From: Paenibacillus sp. FSL H8-0537
Lineage (GTDB): Bacteria > Bacillota > Bacilli > Paenibacillales > Paenibacillaceae
Reading direction: 5' to 3'
Length of the DNA: 64,000 bases
Assembly: GCF_038051995.1 (NCBI RefSeq)
Contig: NZ_CP150290.1
Location: 1,289,501 to 1,353,500, forward strand
Under the pieces are notes generated by a model that was not told the DNA's origin, ran no database searches, and saw only the letters and a list, made by a program, of their open reading frames with translations. The position numbers were made by a program, and so were the translations under genes. Each line of letters starts with the position of its first letter. Position 1 is the first letter of the stretch. Below are positions 14,802 to 23,013 of the stretch, one piece after another.

Positions 14802-16766
14802 GTGAATCAGAGTGAGCATATATTGCTGTGGAACCAGGCCTCCATTCGCGTGATGGACGTGCGGCATACGATGATGGAGCGAGGAGAGGAGCTGCGATCT
14901 TATCGTCTGCCGGCGAGCGCTTTTCTGTACACGACTCGTGGAAATGCTGAAGTGCGGCTGGATGGCAAGACGGTGCTGGTGGAGCGTTTTCATGTGCTGC
15001 ATGGCGGGAAAGGCATGTGTCTGGACATTGTGCCAGATGATTTGTTGGAATATTACTTGATTTTGTACAAAGCGGTTCTGCCGCTGCCGAGCCGTCAGGA
15101 GCTGGTTCAGCTGATGGAGCAGCATAATCCGTTTCAGCTGCAATACAGCTTTGTTTCCCGCCAGCCCATTGCTTTGCTTGATAAAATACAACGCATGGAG
15201 CGGGAATGGCAGCATCCGAACGTGCTGGATCAACTATATATTAAGACGCTGTTTTACCAATTTATCCATGAATTATTTCAGCAGCTTTCCAATCAAGACA
15301 TCCATGTGCAAAAAGCGGACTACGTCTCGCAAGCCATTCGCTACATGCAGGAGCATTACGCAAAGCGTATTGCGCTCGGCGAGCTTGCGGAGCTGCTGGA
15401 TTGCAGCGTCAGCTACTTGTCCCGCAAGTTCAAGCAGGCGATTGGACAAAGTCCGATCGACTATTTGATTGCGCTGCGCATCGGCAAGGCGAAGGAGCTG
15501 CTGCTTGGAACGGAGGCGACGCTGCAGGAAGTAGCCGAAAGCGTAGGCTTTCCGGACGACAGCTATTTTAATCGCATTTTCAAAAAGCATACCGGCATGT
15601 CGCTGGGGCAATACAAAGCGAAGGTTCAAAATAATCCTGTACCCGGTTCAAGATATGCCCTTGTCCCGCGGAGGCTCAAACGGTATAGTGAGTATGGTTA
15701 TGAAAATCATTCTCACTACAAGGAAGAGGGGCCTTTATTTATGTACAGAGAATCAAAAATATCCATGATGGCGGCGGTGCTTATTTGCTTTACACTGCTG
15801 CTTAGCGCTTGCGGAGCAGGCACATCCAGCACGAACGCGACGACAAATACGAGCTCGGCTTCGCCAAGCAGCAATGCGGCAGCTTCTACGCCAGCCGCTA
15901 CCGATACGGCTACAGCAGATGCTTCCCGCGTCATCAAGCATGCGATGGGCGAAGTGACCTTGACGGGAACGCCGGAGCGCGTCGTTATTTTGACGAATGA
16001 AGGAACAGAGGCGCTGCTTGCGGTAGGCATCAAGCCGGTTGGCGCGGTTCAATCGTGGGTTGGCGATCCGTGGTACGAGCATATTAAAGATGAAATGGAG
16101 GATGTGACGGTTGTAGGCGATGAATTGCAGCCGAACATCGAGCTGATTGCCAGCCTGAAGCCGGATTTAATTATCGGGAACAAGGTAAGACAAGAGAAAA
16201 TTTATGAGCAGCTGAACCAGATTGCACCTACTGTATTTGCCGAGGATCTGGCTGGCGATTGGAAAATTAATTTCAAGCTGTATATTCAAGCGGTGAATAA
16301 ACAGGATGAAGGCGACAAAGCGATGGAGGAATTTGATAAGCGCGTCGCTGAGGTGAAAGCGAAGGTTGGCGATAAAGCGGCAACGAAAGTGTCCGTAGCC
16401 CGCTTCTCCGCTTCCCAAGTGCGCATTTATCAGAAGCAAACATTCTCTGGTGTGCTTCTTGAACAGCTTGGCTTTGCTCGTCCAGAATCACAGGATGTGG
16501 ATTCCTTTATTGAAGTGATGTCCAAAGAAAGCATTCCGAAGATGGACGGGGACGTATTGTTCTACTTCGTAACAGAAGCGGCAGGAAAGACGGATGCGGC
16601 TAAAGTAGTGGAAGAGTGGATGAATGATCCGCTGTTCAAAAACCTTGACGTAGCGAAAAATAATAAAGTCGTTCAAGTAGATGAGGCGATCTGGAATACA
16701 GCCGGAGGCTACAAGGCGGCCAATCTGCTGCTGGATGAAATTGTGAAATATTTCGACATTCAATAA
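14802..16766 (+). CDS. AraC-family regulator reading in frame into a siderophore-binding lipoprotein
   Basis: One 654-codon frame runs through two proteins. Residues 1-~280 are a cupin-like sensor domain and a C-terminal AraC helix-turn-helix pair (IALGELAELLDCSVSYLSRKFK; TLQEVAESVGFPDDSYFNRIFKKH). After a linker, residue ~314 begins a lipoprotein precursor. Btr of Bacillus has AraC and binding-protein domains in one cytosolic protein, but here the second half has its own signal peptide, promoter, Fur box and ribosome binding site. Either the regulator ends in an unused lipoprotein, or a stop codon has been lost, or both products are made. The DNA shows the fusion; which products exist is unknown. 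The GTG start is at 14802. Confidence 0.75.
   Translation: MNQSEHILLWNQASIRVMDVRHTMMERGEELRSYRLPASAFLYTTRGNAEVRLDGKTVLVERFHVLHGGKGMCLDIVPDDLLEYYLILYKAVLPLPSRQELVQLMEQHNPFQLQYSFVSRQPIALLDKIQRMEREWQHPNVLDQLYIKTLFYQFIHELFQQLSNQDIHVQKADYVSQAIRYMQEHYAKRIALGELAELLDCSVSYLSRKFKQAIGQSPIDYLIALRIGKAKELLLGTEATLQEVAESVGFPDDSYFNRIFKKHTGMSLGQYKAKVQNNPVPGSRYALVPRRLKRYSEYGYENHSHYKEEGPLFMYRESKISMMAAVLICFTLLLSACGAGTSSTNATTNTSSASPSSNAAASTPAATDTATADASRVIKHAMGEVTLTGTPERVVILTNEGTEALLAVGIKPVGAVQSWVGDPWYEHIKDEMEDVTVVGDELQPNIELIASLKPDLIIGNKVRQEKIYEQLNQIAPTVFAEDLAGDWKINFKLYIQAVNKQDEGDKAMEEFDKRVAEVKAKVGDKAATKVSVARFSASQVRIYQKQTFSGVLLEQLGFARPESQDVDSFIEVMSKESIPKMDGDVLFYFVTEAAGKTDAAKVVEEWMNDPLFKNLDVAKNNKVVQVDEAIWNTAGGYKAANLLLDEIVKYFDIQ
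15661..15718 (+). promoter_or_regulatory. Internal promoter and Fur box before the lipoprotein part
   Basis: TTGTCC (15661-15666), 17 bp, TATAGT (15684-15689), then TGAAAATCATTCTCACTA (15701-15718), a second Fur-like box over the expected start of transcription. All of this lies inside the regulator reading frame. Confidence 0.6.
15741..16766 (+). CDS. Iron-siderophore ABC transporter substrate-binding lipoprotein
   Basis: This is an independent start inside the fused frame: ATG at 15741, 11 nt after AAGGAAGAGG. The 341-aa product has a signal peptide ending in the lipobox LLSAC, a Ser/Thr/Ala-rich linker, and a FepB/FhuD-type periplasmic-binding fold (GEVTLTGTPERVVILTNEGTEALLAVG; IELIASLKPDLIIGNK). 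It should bind a ferric siderophore at the outer face of the membrane and pass it to the two FecCD permeases downstream. No ATPase gene is present, so a shared ATPase such as YusV is likely. The Fur box argues for iron repression. Confidence 0.85.
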   Translation: MYRESKISMMAAVLICFTLLLSACGAGTSSTNATTNTSSASPSSNAAASTPAATDTATADASRVIKHAMGEVTLTGTPERVVILTNEGTEALLAVGIKPVGAVQSWVGDPWYEHIKDEMEDVTVVGDELQPNIELIASLKPDLIIGNKVRQEKIYEQLNQIAPTVFAEDLAGDWKINFKLYIQAVNKQDEGDKAMEEFDKRVAEVKAKVGDKAATKVSVARFSASQVRIYQKQTFSGVLLEQLGFARPESQDVDSFIEVMSKESIPKMDGDVLFYFVTEAAGKTDAAKVVEEWMNDPLFKNLDVAKNNKVVQVDEAIWNTAGGYKAANLLLDEIVKYFDIQ

Positions 16767-16782
16767 AGAGACTGAAACAAAT

Positions 16783-16823
16783 GAGCAGGCTGACGTCATT
16801 TTTATTGGCGTCGGCTTCTTTTA
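16783..16823 (+). terminator. Terminator or attenuator between lipoprotein and permease genes
   Basis: GCTGACGTCA ... TTGGCGTCGGC forms a stem with G-U pairs, followed by TTCTTTTATT. It may lower permease expression relative to the binding protein. Confidence 0.5.
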
Positions 16824-16848
16824 TTGAGGAAAGACAGGAGGAAAAGCG

Positions 16849-17859
16849 ATGTCTAGGTGGATGGAGAGACCAGGCAGCAAGCTTGCTGTACTCGCAGCAG
16901 GAGTCGTTATATTGCTTATTTGCATGCTAGCGAGCGTACTATTTGGGCTCCAGCAATTTGGCTTAAAAGATTTGTGGCTCGCCTACAGCCAGTTCGATGG
17001 CTCGAACGAGCATCTAATTTTGACTCATACCCGCGTGCCTCGTACGCTTATTGCGGCGGTGGTAGGAGCGAGCCTTGCGGTGGCCGGCGCTATTATGCAG
17101 GTGCTGACACGCAATCCGCTTGCGTCGCCGTCGATTTTCGGCATTAATTCTGGTGCGGTTCTGTTTATTGTTGTTGGGCTTGCCTTGTTCGGCTCGTCGC
17201 TGACGATGAACCATATGATTGGGCTTGCTTTTATCGGAGCGGCGGTCACAGCTATGTTCGTCTATGCGCTTGGCATGCAGGGAAGAGGAGGCTTTGAGCC
17301 GATTCGGCTCACCTTGGCGGGAGCTTGTGTAGCGGCATTTGCGAGCTCGGTTACCTCGGGCCTTATTTTAATCAATAAGCAGTCGCTTGAATCGGCGTTG
17401 TTCTGGATGGTCGGCTCGGTGTCAGGAAGGGAGCTGAACCATCTTGTGATGGTGCTGCCGTACATAATCGCTGGGCTGCTGCTCGCGTTCCTGCTCTCGG
17501 GCTCCTTGAATGTGATGGCACTCGGGGACGATAATGCGAAGGGGCTCGGGCAGCGTCTGCTGCTGATCCGCCTTCTGTGCACAGCAGCTGTCGTGCTGCT
17601 TGCCGGCAGTGCCGTTTCTGCTGCGGGGCCGATTGCTTTCATCGGTCTGGTGATTCCTCATTTATGCCGGGCGCTGGTTGGAAATGATCACCGCTGGCTG
17701 CTTCCCTACTGTGCAGTGGCAGGGGCATTGCTGCTGGTGGCGGCCGATCTGCTGTCCCGATTCGTGCTCCTGCCGAAGGAGGTTCCAGTAGGCGTTGCAA
17801 CGGCGCTTATTGGCGTGCCGTTCCTGATTCATGTGGCGAGGAGGAAGAAATATGCCTAA
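16849..17859 (+). CDS. FecCD-family siderophore ABC permease (first)
   Basis: This polytopic permease (336 aa, about 9-10 hydrophobic segments) forms half of the ferric-siderophore channel. Family signatures are RVPRTLIAAVVGASLAVAGAIMQ, RNPLASPSIFGINSGA, and AGPIAFIGLVIPHLCR, the last containing the EAA-like loop contacting the ATPase. AGGAGGAAAAGCG precedes the ATG. It overlaps the second permease by 8 nt, so the two subunits are co-translated as a heterodimer. Confidence 0.9.
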   Translation: MSRWMERPGSKLAVLAAGVVILLICMLASVLFGLQQFGLKDLWLAYSQFDGSNEHLILTHTRVPRTLIAAVVGASLAVAGAIMQVLTRNPLASPSIFGINSGAVLFIVVGLALFGSSLTMNHMIGLAFIGAAVTAMFVYALGMQGRGGFEPIRLTLAGACVAAFASSVTSGLILINKQSLESALFWMVGSVSGRELNHLVMVLPYIIAGLLLAFLLSGSLNVMALGDDNAKGLGQRLLLIRLLCTAAVVLLAGSAVSAAGPIAFIGLVIPHLCRALVGNDHRWLLPYCAVAGALLLVAADLLSRFVLLPKEVPVGVATALIGVPFLIHVARRKKYA

Positions 17860-18853
17860 GCAGCGCACAGGAAAAAATATTTCGCTTCTGCTTGCGTTAA
17901 GCCTCGTACTCGTTGGTTTAAGTATTTTATGCTTATCGCTGGGCAGCGTCGCTATTCCGATTAAGGAAGTGCTGCTGTCGCTGTTGGGCCGCAATACGGA
18001 GGACAGCGATTTAATTATTATGCAGTTTCGTTTGCCGCGCATTTTAGCCGCCTTGCTCATTGGCGCAGCGTTAGCGGTAGCAGGCTCCTTGCTGCAGGGC
18101 GTCATTCGCAATTCGCTGGCATCGCCGGATTTGCTTGGCGTAACGGGCGGCGCGTCTGTCGCAGTGGTCGGCTTTATGACGTTGTTCACTGGCTACAGCA
18201 TCCACTTCGTTCCGGTTATTGCGATTTTGGGCGCTTTTGTGGCGGCGGCGCTTAACTACGGCTTGGCTTGGAAAAAAGGCGTCTCCACGCTGCGGCTCGT
18301 GCTGATCGGCATCGGCATATCGACGGCGATGAGCGCCCTTACGATGTTTCTGCTCATTAGCGGTCCCGCTTATTTGGCGGCTCAGGTGCTGAACTGGATG
18401 ACGGGCAGCATTTACGGCACGAACTGGTCGTATATTAAAGCGCTGTGGCCGTGGGTCGTTGTGTTTATCCCATTGGCGCTGCTTTTTGCCAAGGAGTTGA
18501 ATGTGCAAGCCTTGGGCGAGGACGTCGCGCGCGGCTTGGGAAGTCGGCTTCAGCTAAGCCGCATGCTGCTGCTGTTCTTTAGTGTGGCTCTGGCGGGAGC
18601 GGCTGTCGGCATTGCCGGAACGATTTCTTTTATCGGGCTGCTTGCGCCTCATATGGCTAGGAGAATTGCGGGACATTCGTATGCGATGGTCATTCCGGTG
18701 TCTGCGCTGCTGGGCGCGATTGTTCTGCTGCTTGCCGATTTAGCAGGGCGCATGCTGTTTATGCCGCTGGATATTCCCGCTGGGGTGTTTACCGCAGGAG
18801 TCGGGGCTCCGTTTTTTATGTATTTGCTGTTTAAACGCAAGGCTGGTGTTTAG
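17852..18853 (+). CDS. FecCD-family siderophore ABC permease (second)
   Basis: This second permease subunit has 333 aa. The ATG at 17852 follows GAGGAGGAAG at the end of the first permease gene; an upstream in-frame GTG is not preferred. Motifs parallel the first subunit: RLPRILAALLIGAALAVAGSL, RNSLASPDLLGVTGGA, and AGTISFIGLLAPHMARR. It completes the membrane part of the uptake system. The operon ends here with no ATPase gene, and a dispersed repeat follows. Confidence 0.9.
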   Translation: MPKQRTGKNISLLLALSLVLVGLSILCLSLGSVAIPIKEVLLSLLGRNTEDSDLIIMQFRLPRILAALLIGAALAVAGSLLQGVIRNSLASPDLLGVTGGASVAVVGFMTLFTGYSIHFVPVIAILGAFVAAALNYGLAWKKGVSTLRLVLIGIGISTAMSALTMFLLISGPAYLAAQVLNWMTGSIYGTNWSYIKALWPWVVVFIPLALLFAKELNVQALGEDVARGLGSRLQLSRMLLLFFSVALAGAAVGIAGTISFIGLLAPHMARRIAGHSYAMVIPVSALLGAIVLLLADLAGRMLFMPLDIPAGVFTAGVGAPFFMYLLFKRKAGV

Positions 18854-18919
18854 CCATCCGGATAAGATTGTCATGCAGGCACTTGAGTACCGAAAGGCAG
18901 CTTCGGGCCTGGCATTTTG

Positions 18920-19105
18920 CCGGACACAGGCGCCGCTAGTCTAACCGAAGCATGGGTTATCGTATTGGCCGCGGACACAGGAGCCGTTAATGCGCTGCAC
19001 AATGCTATTTTGACAGGTGGATGAAGGTGCTAACGGCTTTCCTGTCCGCTTATGCCCTGAAATGGGCTCAAAAACCAGCATAGCGGAACCTCAGTCCTTC
19101 AAAAA
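18920..19105 (+). repeat. Dispersed ~190-bp repeat, copy C
   Basis: It contains GCGGACACAGGAGCCGTTAA, CTAACGGCTTTCCTGTCCGC and CATAGCGGAACCTCAGTCC in the order and spacing of copy A, with similar DNA between (TGGATGAAGGTG against TGGATGATGAGGGTG). It fills most of the gap between the permease genes and the next gene. Confidence 0.7.
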
Positions 19106-19224
19106 AGTCAGCAACTGGAATGGCCTGCTTTCACTTTCAGATTCAACTAGCTTCGAGGCAGCTTGCGCTTTTTTGGCTGCGGGGCTATGCTGAATTTAAA
19201 GATTTGTATCAGGGAGATGAAGCA

Positions 19225-19749
19225 ATGCTGACGTTGCAATGTACGAAAAAGCTCGAGAGCGAGCTTGGGATGATGGATTTTGTGGCAGTGCCGACGGCGG
19301 TAGATCCGCTATTTGGCTGGCATGCCCATCTGTTTTTGCTGAATCGCCGGAAATGCGTGTTGGTTATGAATAATGAGACCCGATATAACTTTGTGCTGCA
19401 TGGCTTGAAAAAGCAGGATTTCAAACGATTCCATGAGCTTGTAGCAGAGAGCATCGCTGAAAATTTGCTTGCTGATAAAGCGGACAAGCAGGTTATAGAA
19501 CGCTATCTGCAAAGCGCTGATGCATTCAGCTTTACGAAGACGAGTGATCGCAGCATCATTAGTCAAATAAACGACATGATCCTGATCATCAAGCATATGC
19601 ACCAGTATCAAATGGATGAAACGGGAGAATTGCCTGCCCAATGGTTCAACAAATTGAACCGCAGAATTAACAAAGTACCTATGTTGAAATTGCCCTTGGC
19701 TTATTCGGGTGAAACGATGCTGGCGGCGCTGAATAGTCGGCAGCTGTAG
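19225..19749 (+). CDS. DUF6933-like conserved protein
   Basis: This soluble protein of ~174 aa starts at the ATG at 19225 behind AGGGAGATG; a longer frame back to 19120 runs into the repeat and lacks a ribosome binding site. The opening MLTLQCTKKLESELG, then WHAHLFLLNRRKCVLVMNNETRYNFVLHGLKKQDF, fits the DUF6933 family as I recall it; function unknown. It lies directly upstream of the CRISPR-Cas locus, separated by a terminator, and there is no reason to link the two. Confidence 0.6.
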   Translation: MLTLQCTKKLESELGMMDFVAVPTAVDPLFGWHAHLFLLNRRKCVLVMNNETRYNFVLHGLKKQDFKRFHELVAESIAENLLADKADKQVIERYLQSADAFSFTKTSDRSIISQINDMILIIKHMHQYQMDETGELPAQWFNKLNRRINKVPMLKLPLAYSGETMLAALNSRQL

Positions 19750-19790
19750 GTTTTTAATGAGGATTTGCAAATGGCATATTTTTTGGAACA

Positions 19791-19820
19791 GAAGGCCACC
19801 CCTCAAGGGGTGGTCTTCTT
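19791..19820 (+). terminator. Terminator upstream of cas3
   Basis: A 10-bp stem GGCCACCCCT-CA-AGGGGTGGTC is followed by TTCTT. It isolates the cas genes from the upstream gene. Confidence 0.7.
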
Positions 19821-19889
19821 GCGTGAAAAAGGGAGAAAATGATCGAATCCACATAAATTTTAAATGTAAGAAGAGGAATATGTTGGATA

Positions 19890-19918
19890 TTGTCGAATGT
19901 ATGTTCTATGATTTTATA
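19890..19918 (+). promoter_or_regulatory. Candidate cas3 promoter
   Basis: TTGTCG (19890-19895), 17 bp, TTTATA (19913-19918), about 50 bp upstream of the cas3 start. Only weak matches to consensus. Confidence 0.4.
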
Positions 19919-19967
19919 CCCTGTATTGAGTGTTGAATAGGCATTTAAATCTAGTTCAGGAGGCGCT

Positions 19968-22439
19968 ATGTCATATATTGCACATATTCGGGAAAAAGAC
20001 GGCAAAATTCAAACCGTCCACGAGCATTTGAAAGAGGTAAAGGAAGGCTGCGAGCAGCTTGGAGGCAAGATTGGAGCCAGTCATCTGGCGGGACTGGCAG
20101 GTTGGCTTCATGACTTGGGCAAAAATACGACCGCTTTTAGGAATTATATTCAGCTAGCCGTAGCGGCGGCCCATGATAAGGATGTGAGGGCGCCTAAAAG
20201 AGGCTCAGTCGATCATTCGACCGCAGGCGGCAGACTGATTTATCGCAGGTACCATAAGAAAAGTTCGAAGCAGGCCGAGAAAATGGCAGCAGAATGGATC
20301 GCTAACTGTATTATTTCCCATCATCAAGGGCTTCGGGATCTTATTGATCCGAGTAAAACATCACCCTTTCTAAAAAGAGTGGATGAGCAGAAGGACGCGG
20401 AAATTGAACAGGGCTATGAGCAAGCGAGTGCGGTGTTCTTCGGGCAGTATACCGAAGCCGAGCTGGACGCATATTTTGCCAAGGCTGCCGCCGAGCTGAA
20501 ACAGCTTGTAGCGGTTATGAAGAAATATAAATTGCCGAGAATTACCTGTTCGCTGCTGATCAAGTATATTTTCAGCTGCCTGATTGATGCGGATCGGACC
20601 AATTCGCGGCAGTTTGAAGAGGAGGAGGCGGTAGAGCCAGCGGAGGATCATGGTCCATTTTTCAAGAGAAGCTATGAGGCTTTAATGAGGAAGCTGGACG
20701 AAATGGACGAAGCGGAGGACGCCGACCATCCGATTAACCGACTGAGACGGGAGATGTCGCTGCAATGTGATGCTTTTGCGCTGCGCCCGTCAGGTATTTA
20801 TACGTTGTCGATTCCTACCGGAGGCGGCAAGACGTTGGCAAGCTTACGTTATGCTTTAAAGCACGCGATCGAGACAGGGAAGCAGCGAATTATCTATATC
20901 GTTCCATACACGACCATAATTGAGCAGAACGCGCAAGAAATTAGGGATATTTTGCAGGAGCACGATATGATTTTGGAGCATCATTCGAATGTCATTGAGG
21001 AGCCTGATCCGCCAGAAGATGCGGCCGAGGCCGAAGCTTATGATGCTCGGCGCAAGCAGATCAAATTGGCGAGAGATACGTGGGATCGCCCGATTATTTT
21101 TACAACGATGGTTCAGTTTCTGAATACGTTTTATGCGAAGGGCACGCGGAATGTACGGAGGCTGCACCAGCTTTCGGATGCGGTCATTATTTTCGATGAG
21201 GTACAGTCTGTACCGATTAAGTGTATTTCTTTGTTTAACGCGGCATTGAATTTTCTACATGCCTTTGGACGCTCCAGCCTGCTGCTTTGTACGGCGACGC
21301 AGCCTGCTCTGGATGGAGTGAAGCATCGGCTACATTTGCAAGAAGATGCTGAAATGATCGAAAATCTGGATGAAGTAGGTCGGAGCTTTAAGCGGGTGGA
21401 GGTTGTAGATCGAACGACTCCGAGCGGCTGGAAGGCAGATGAACTGGCGGATTTTGTGCTGGACAGGATGGATGAGATCGACAGTACGCTGGTGATATTG
21501 AATACGAAGTCGGCTGTGCGCAAGCTGTTCGCTGAGCTGGAGGAGCGTCAGAAGTCAGGAGACTGTGATGCACGGCTGTTTCATCTAAGCACGAATATGT
21601 GCGCGGCGCATCGGAAGGACGTGCTTGAAAAGCTGATAAAAGCACTCGCTGCGGAAGAAAAGGAACGGGTCATTTGCGTCAGCACGCAGCTTATTGAAGC
21701 AGGCGTGAACATTAGCTTTGAATGTGTTGTTCGCTCCCTTGCAGGACTGGACTCTATTGCGCAAGCAGCGGGTAGATGCAATCGACATGGGAAGGATGCT
21801 GTTCGGAGCGTTTATATAATTAAGTCTGCGGATGAGGTGCTGACGCATTTGAAGGAAATTAGCATCGGTGCGGAGCAGACACAGCGCATATTGGACGATA
21901 TGAGGGACGATCCGAAGCTGTATGGGGGAGAGCTGCTGTCGAAAGCGGCGATGCAGGCTTATTTTAAATACTACTATGCTCTGATTGAAAATAAAATGCA
22001 GTACCACGTAGAGAAGCTTGATGAAAATATTTTTGAGCTGCTGGAGCAAAACGATAAATTTGCTGCTGGATATAAAGGGAAGCATGGGAAGCTGCCTGAG
22101 TTGATTAGCTTCTCGGCACTCGCTACAGCGGAGCAGTATTTTGAAGTCATTAGTAGTGCGGCGCGAACGGTACTGGTTCCTTATAACGAGGAAGCTAGAG
22201 AGTTGATTCTTGACTTGAACGGCGAGCTGAAGGCAGGAGAACTGGGCGAGCTACTGCGTAAGCTTCAGCCTTATGTTGTCAATATTTATGAGAATGAGTT
22301 TAGGCAGCTTGAAAAAAATGGTGATGTTCAATATCTGCTGCATGGCGAGGTGCTGGCATTGAGGGAAACAGCCTATTCTGAGCAGTTTGGTGTGGAGACG
22401 GGTGGCGAAGGGGAATGGTCGTCAGCGATCATTGGATGA
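19968..22439 (+). CDS. cas3: CRISPR-associated helicase/nuclease Cas3 (type I-C)
   Basis: This 823-aa effector nuclease-helicase degrades the DNA strand displaced by Cascade. The N-terminal HD nuclease has HEHL near residue 18, the WLHDLGK metal motif near 48 and DHSTAGG. The SF2 helicase has Walker A SIPTGGGKTLASLRYA, the DEVQ box in IIFDEVQSVP, and motif VI QAAGRCNRHG. Length and order are standard for a fused HD-helicase Cas3. AGGAGGCG precedes the ATG. In many I-C loci cas5 follows directly; here 680 bp intervene. Confidence 0.95.
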   Translation: MSYIAHIREKDGKIQTVHEHLKEVKEGCEQLGGKIGASHLAGLAGWLHDLGKNTTAFRNYIQLAVAAAHDKDVRAPKRGSVDHSTAGGRLIYRRYHKKSSKQAEKMAAEWIANCIISHHQGLRDLIDPSKTSPFLKRVDEQKDAEIEQGYEQASAVFFGQYTEAELDAYFAKAAAELKQLVAVMKKYKLPRITCSLLIKYIFSCLIDADRTNSRQFEEEEAVEPAEDHGPFFKRSYEALMRKLDEMDEAEDADHPINRLRREMSLQCDAFALRPSGIYTLSIPTGGGKTLASLRYALKHAIETGKQRIIYIVPYTTIIEQNAQEIRDILQEHDMILEHHSNVIEEPDPPEDAAEAEAYDARRKQIKLARDTWDRPIIFTTMVQFLNTFYAKGTRNVRRLHQLSDAVIIFDEVQSVPIKCISLFNAALNFLHAFGRSSLLLCTATQPALDGVKHRLHLQEDAEMIENLDEVGRSFKRVEVVDRTTPSGWKADELADFVLDRMDEIDSTLVILNTKSAVRKLFAELEERQKSGDCDARLFHLSTNMCAAHRKDVLEKLIKALAAEEKERVICVSTQLIEAGVNISFECVVRSLAGLDSIAQAAGRCNRHGKDAVRSVYIIKSADEVLTHLKEISIGAEQTQRILDDMRDDPKLYGGELLSKAAMQAYFKYYYALIENKMQYHVEKLDENIFELLEQNDKFAAGYKGKHGKLPELISFSALATAEQYFEVISSAARTVLVPYNEEARELILDLNGELKAGELGELLRKLQPYVVNIYENEFRQLEKNGDVQYLLHGEVLALRETAYSEQFGVETGGEGEWSSAIIG

Positions 22440-22443
22440 AAAG

Positions 22444-22472
22444 TGAAAAACCCACCTACGGGTGGGTTTTCA
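22444..22472. terminator. Bidirectional terminator after cas3 / end of minus-strand crRNA-like RNA
   Basis: AAAACCCACC-TACG-GGTGGGTTTT is a perfect stem, followed on the plus strand by C-A-rich DNA and on the minus strand by TCACTTTT. It can end cas3 transcription and also the leftward pseudo-crRNA transcript. Confidence 0.75.
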
Positions 22473-22575
22473 AATACAAATACAAATGCAAAAACATAAA
22501 TTTCAATCCACACTTTTAAAAGTGACAACTTCCAACTGCTAAATCGGTTATTTTCAAAGATGTAATTGTAGTGTA
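22472..22575 (-). ncRNA. Candidate CRISPR-like regulatory RNA (degenerate repeat plus pseudo-spacer)
   Basis: On the minus strand, 22529-22500 reads GTTGTCACT...AGTGTGGATTGAAA. It keeps the stem-loop (CACTTTTAAAAGTG) and the 3' handle GTGGATTGAAA-like end of the array repeat while most stem bases differ. After it comes a pseudo-spacer (TTATGTTTTTGCATTTG...) of about 28 nt, then the terminator. Possible -10 elements (TACACT/TACAAT) lie about 35-40 bp upstream on this strand. The pseudo-spacer pairs with 22679-22670, which has a TTC PAM. This layout is that of CreR/CreA RNAs. Existence of the transcript is inferred. Confidence 0.55.
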
Positions 22576-22614
22576 GCACAGGATACTTTTTGCAAACAAT
22601 CAGATGATAAAATA

Positions 22615-22643
22615 TTGATTAAAATGGTAATTTGAGGTAATAT
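22615..22643 (+). promoter_or_regulatory. Promoter in the cas3-cas5 gap, adjacent to the pseudo-spacer target
   Basis: TTGATT (22615-22620), 17 bp, TAATAT (22638-22643). Transcription would begin near 22650, inside the predicted pseudo-protospacer (about 22645-22679, TTC PAM on the minus strand at 22682-22680). Cascade bound there would block this promoter. Confidence 0.5.
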
Positions 22644-22739
22644 TTAAGTTTTTTTTCATTCAAATGATAAAAACCATAAGAAGGTATTTAAGGGTAATGG
22701 TTTAAGCCGACTTTTCGTCCAATGAGGAGGTGAGTAAAT

Positions 22740-22943
22740 ATAGCAGATAATCGCAGAAGTCTAGTTGATGCTGAAACGTCCATTTTTCGCGAAATACTTA
22801 CTGTAGTAATGGAGACAGCATATTTAAATGAAGCTAGGCTTTCCCTTTATAGTTCTGCAACTGGTTATAGGCTCAGTGCAATTAAAGCATGGCGCAAAGT
22901 CTACGAACAAGTCTGTGGAGAAAGCTTATCGGCAAGGTATTAA
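22740..22943 (+). CDS. Candidate small protein between cas3 and cas5 (non-canonical start)
   Basis: An open frame of 67 codons ends at TAA 22941. GAGGAGGTG lies 8-9 nt upstream of an ATA codon at 22740, the only plausible site of initiation at that ribosome binding site; the first in-frame ATG is at 22809 (44 aa). The product (ADNRRSLVDAETSIFREI ... WRKVYEQVCGESLSARY) is not recognised; it lacks a signal peptide or Cys/His clusters. It follows the promoter at 22615 and precedes a terminator-like hairpin at 23014. It may be a true small gene, a decayed gene, or only part of a regulatory RNA. Confidence 0.3.
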   Translation: MADNRRSLVDAETSIFREILTVVMETAYLNEARLSLYSSATGYRLSAIKAWRKVYEQVCGESLSARY

Positions 22944-23013
22944 GTAAGCGTTGTTTGAAACTAGTAAGGCGTATATTGCAAAGTTTCTAACAGTAACTTA
23001 AATAATATCGAGG

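Noticed and set aside
19904..19918. Possible second pseudo-spacer target at the cas3 promoter (TTC followed by TATGATTTTATA)
   Set aside because: Ungapped alignment with the pseudo-spacer fails in the first seed positions; similarity appears only with a shift of one base.
22722..22733. Micro-frame ATG AGG AGG TGA resembling an archaeal CreT toxin mini-gene
   Set aside because: It coincides with the ribosome binding site of the next frame and has no good ribosome binding site of its own; mentioned only as a weak possibility in the related finding.
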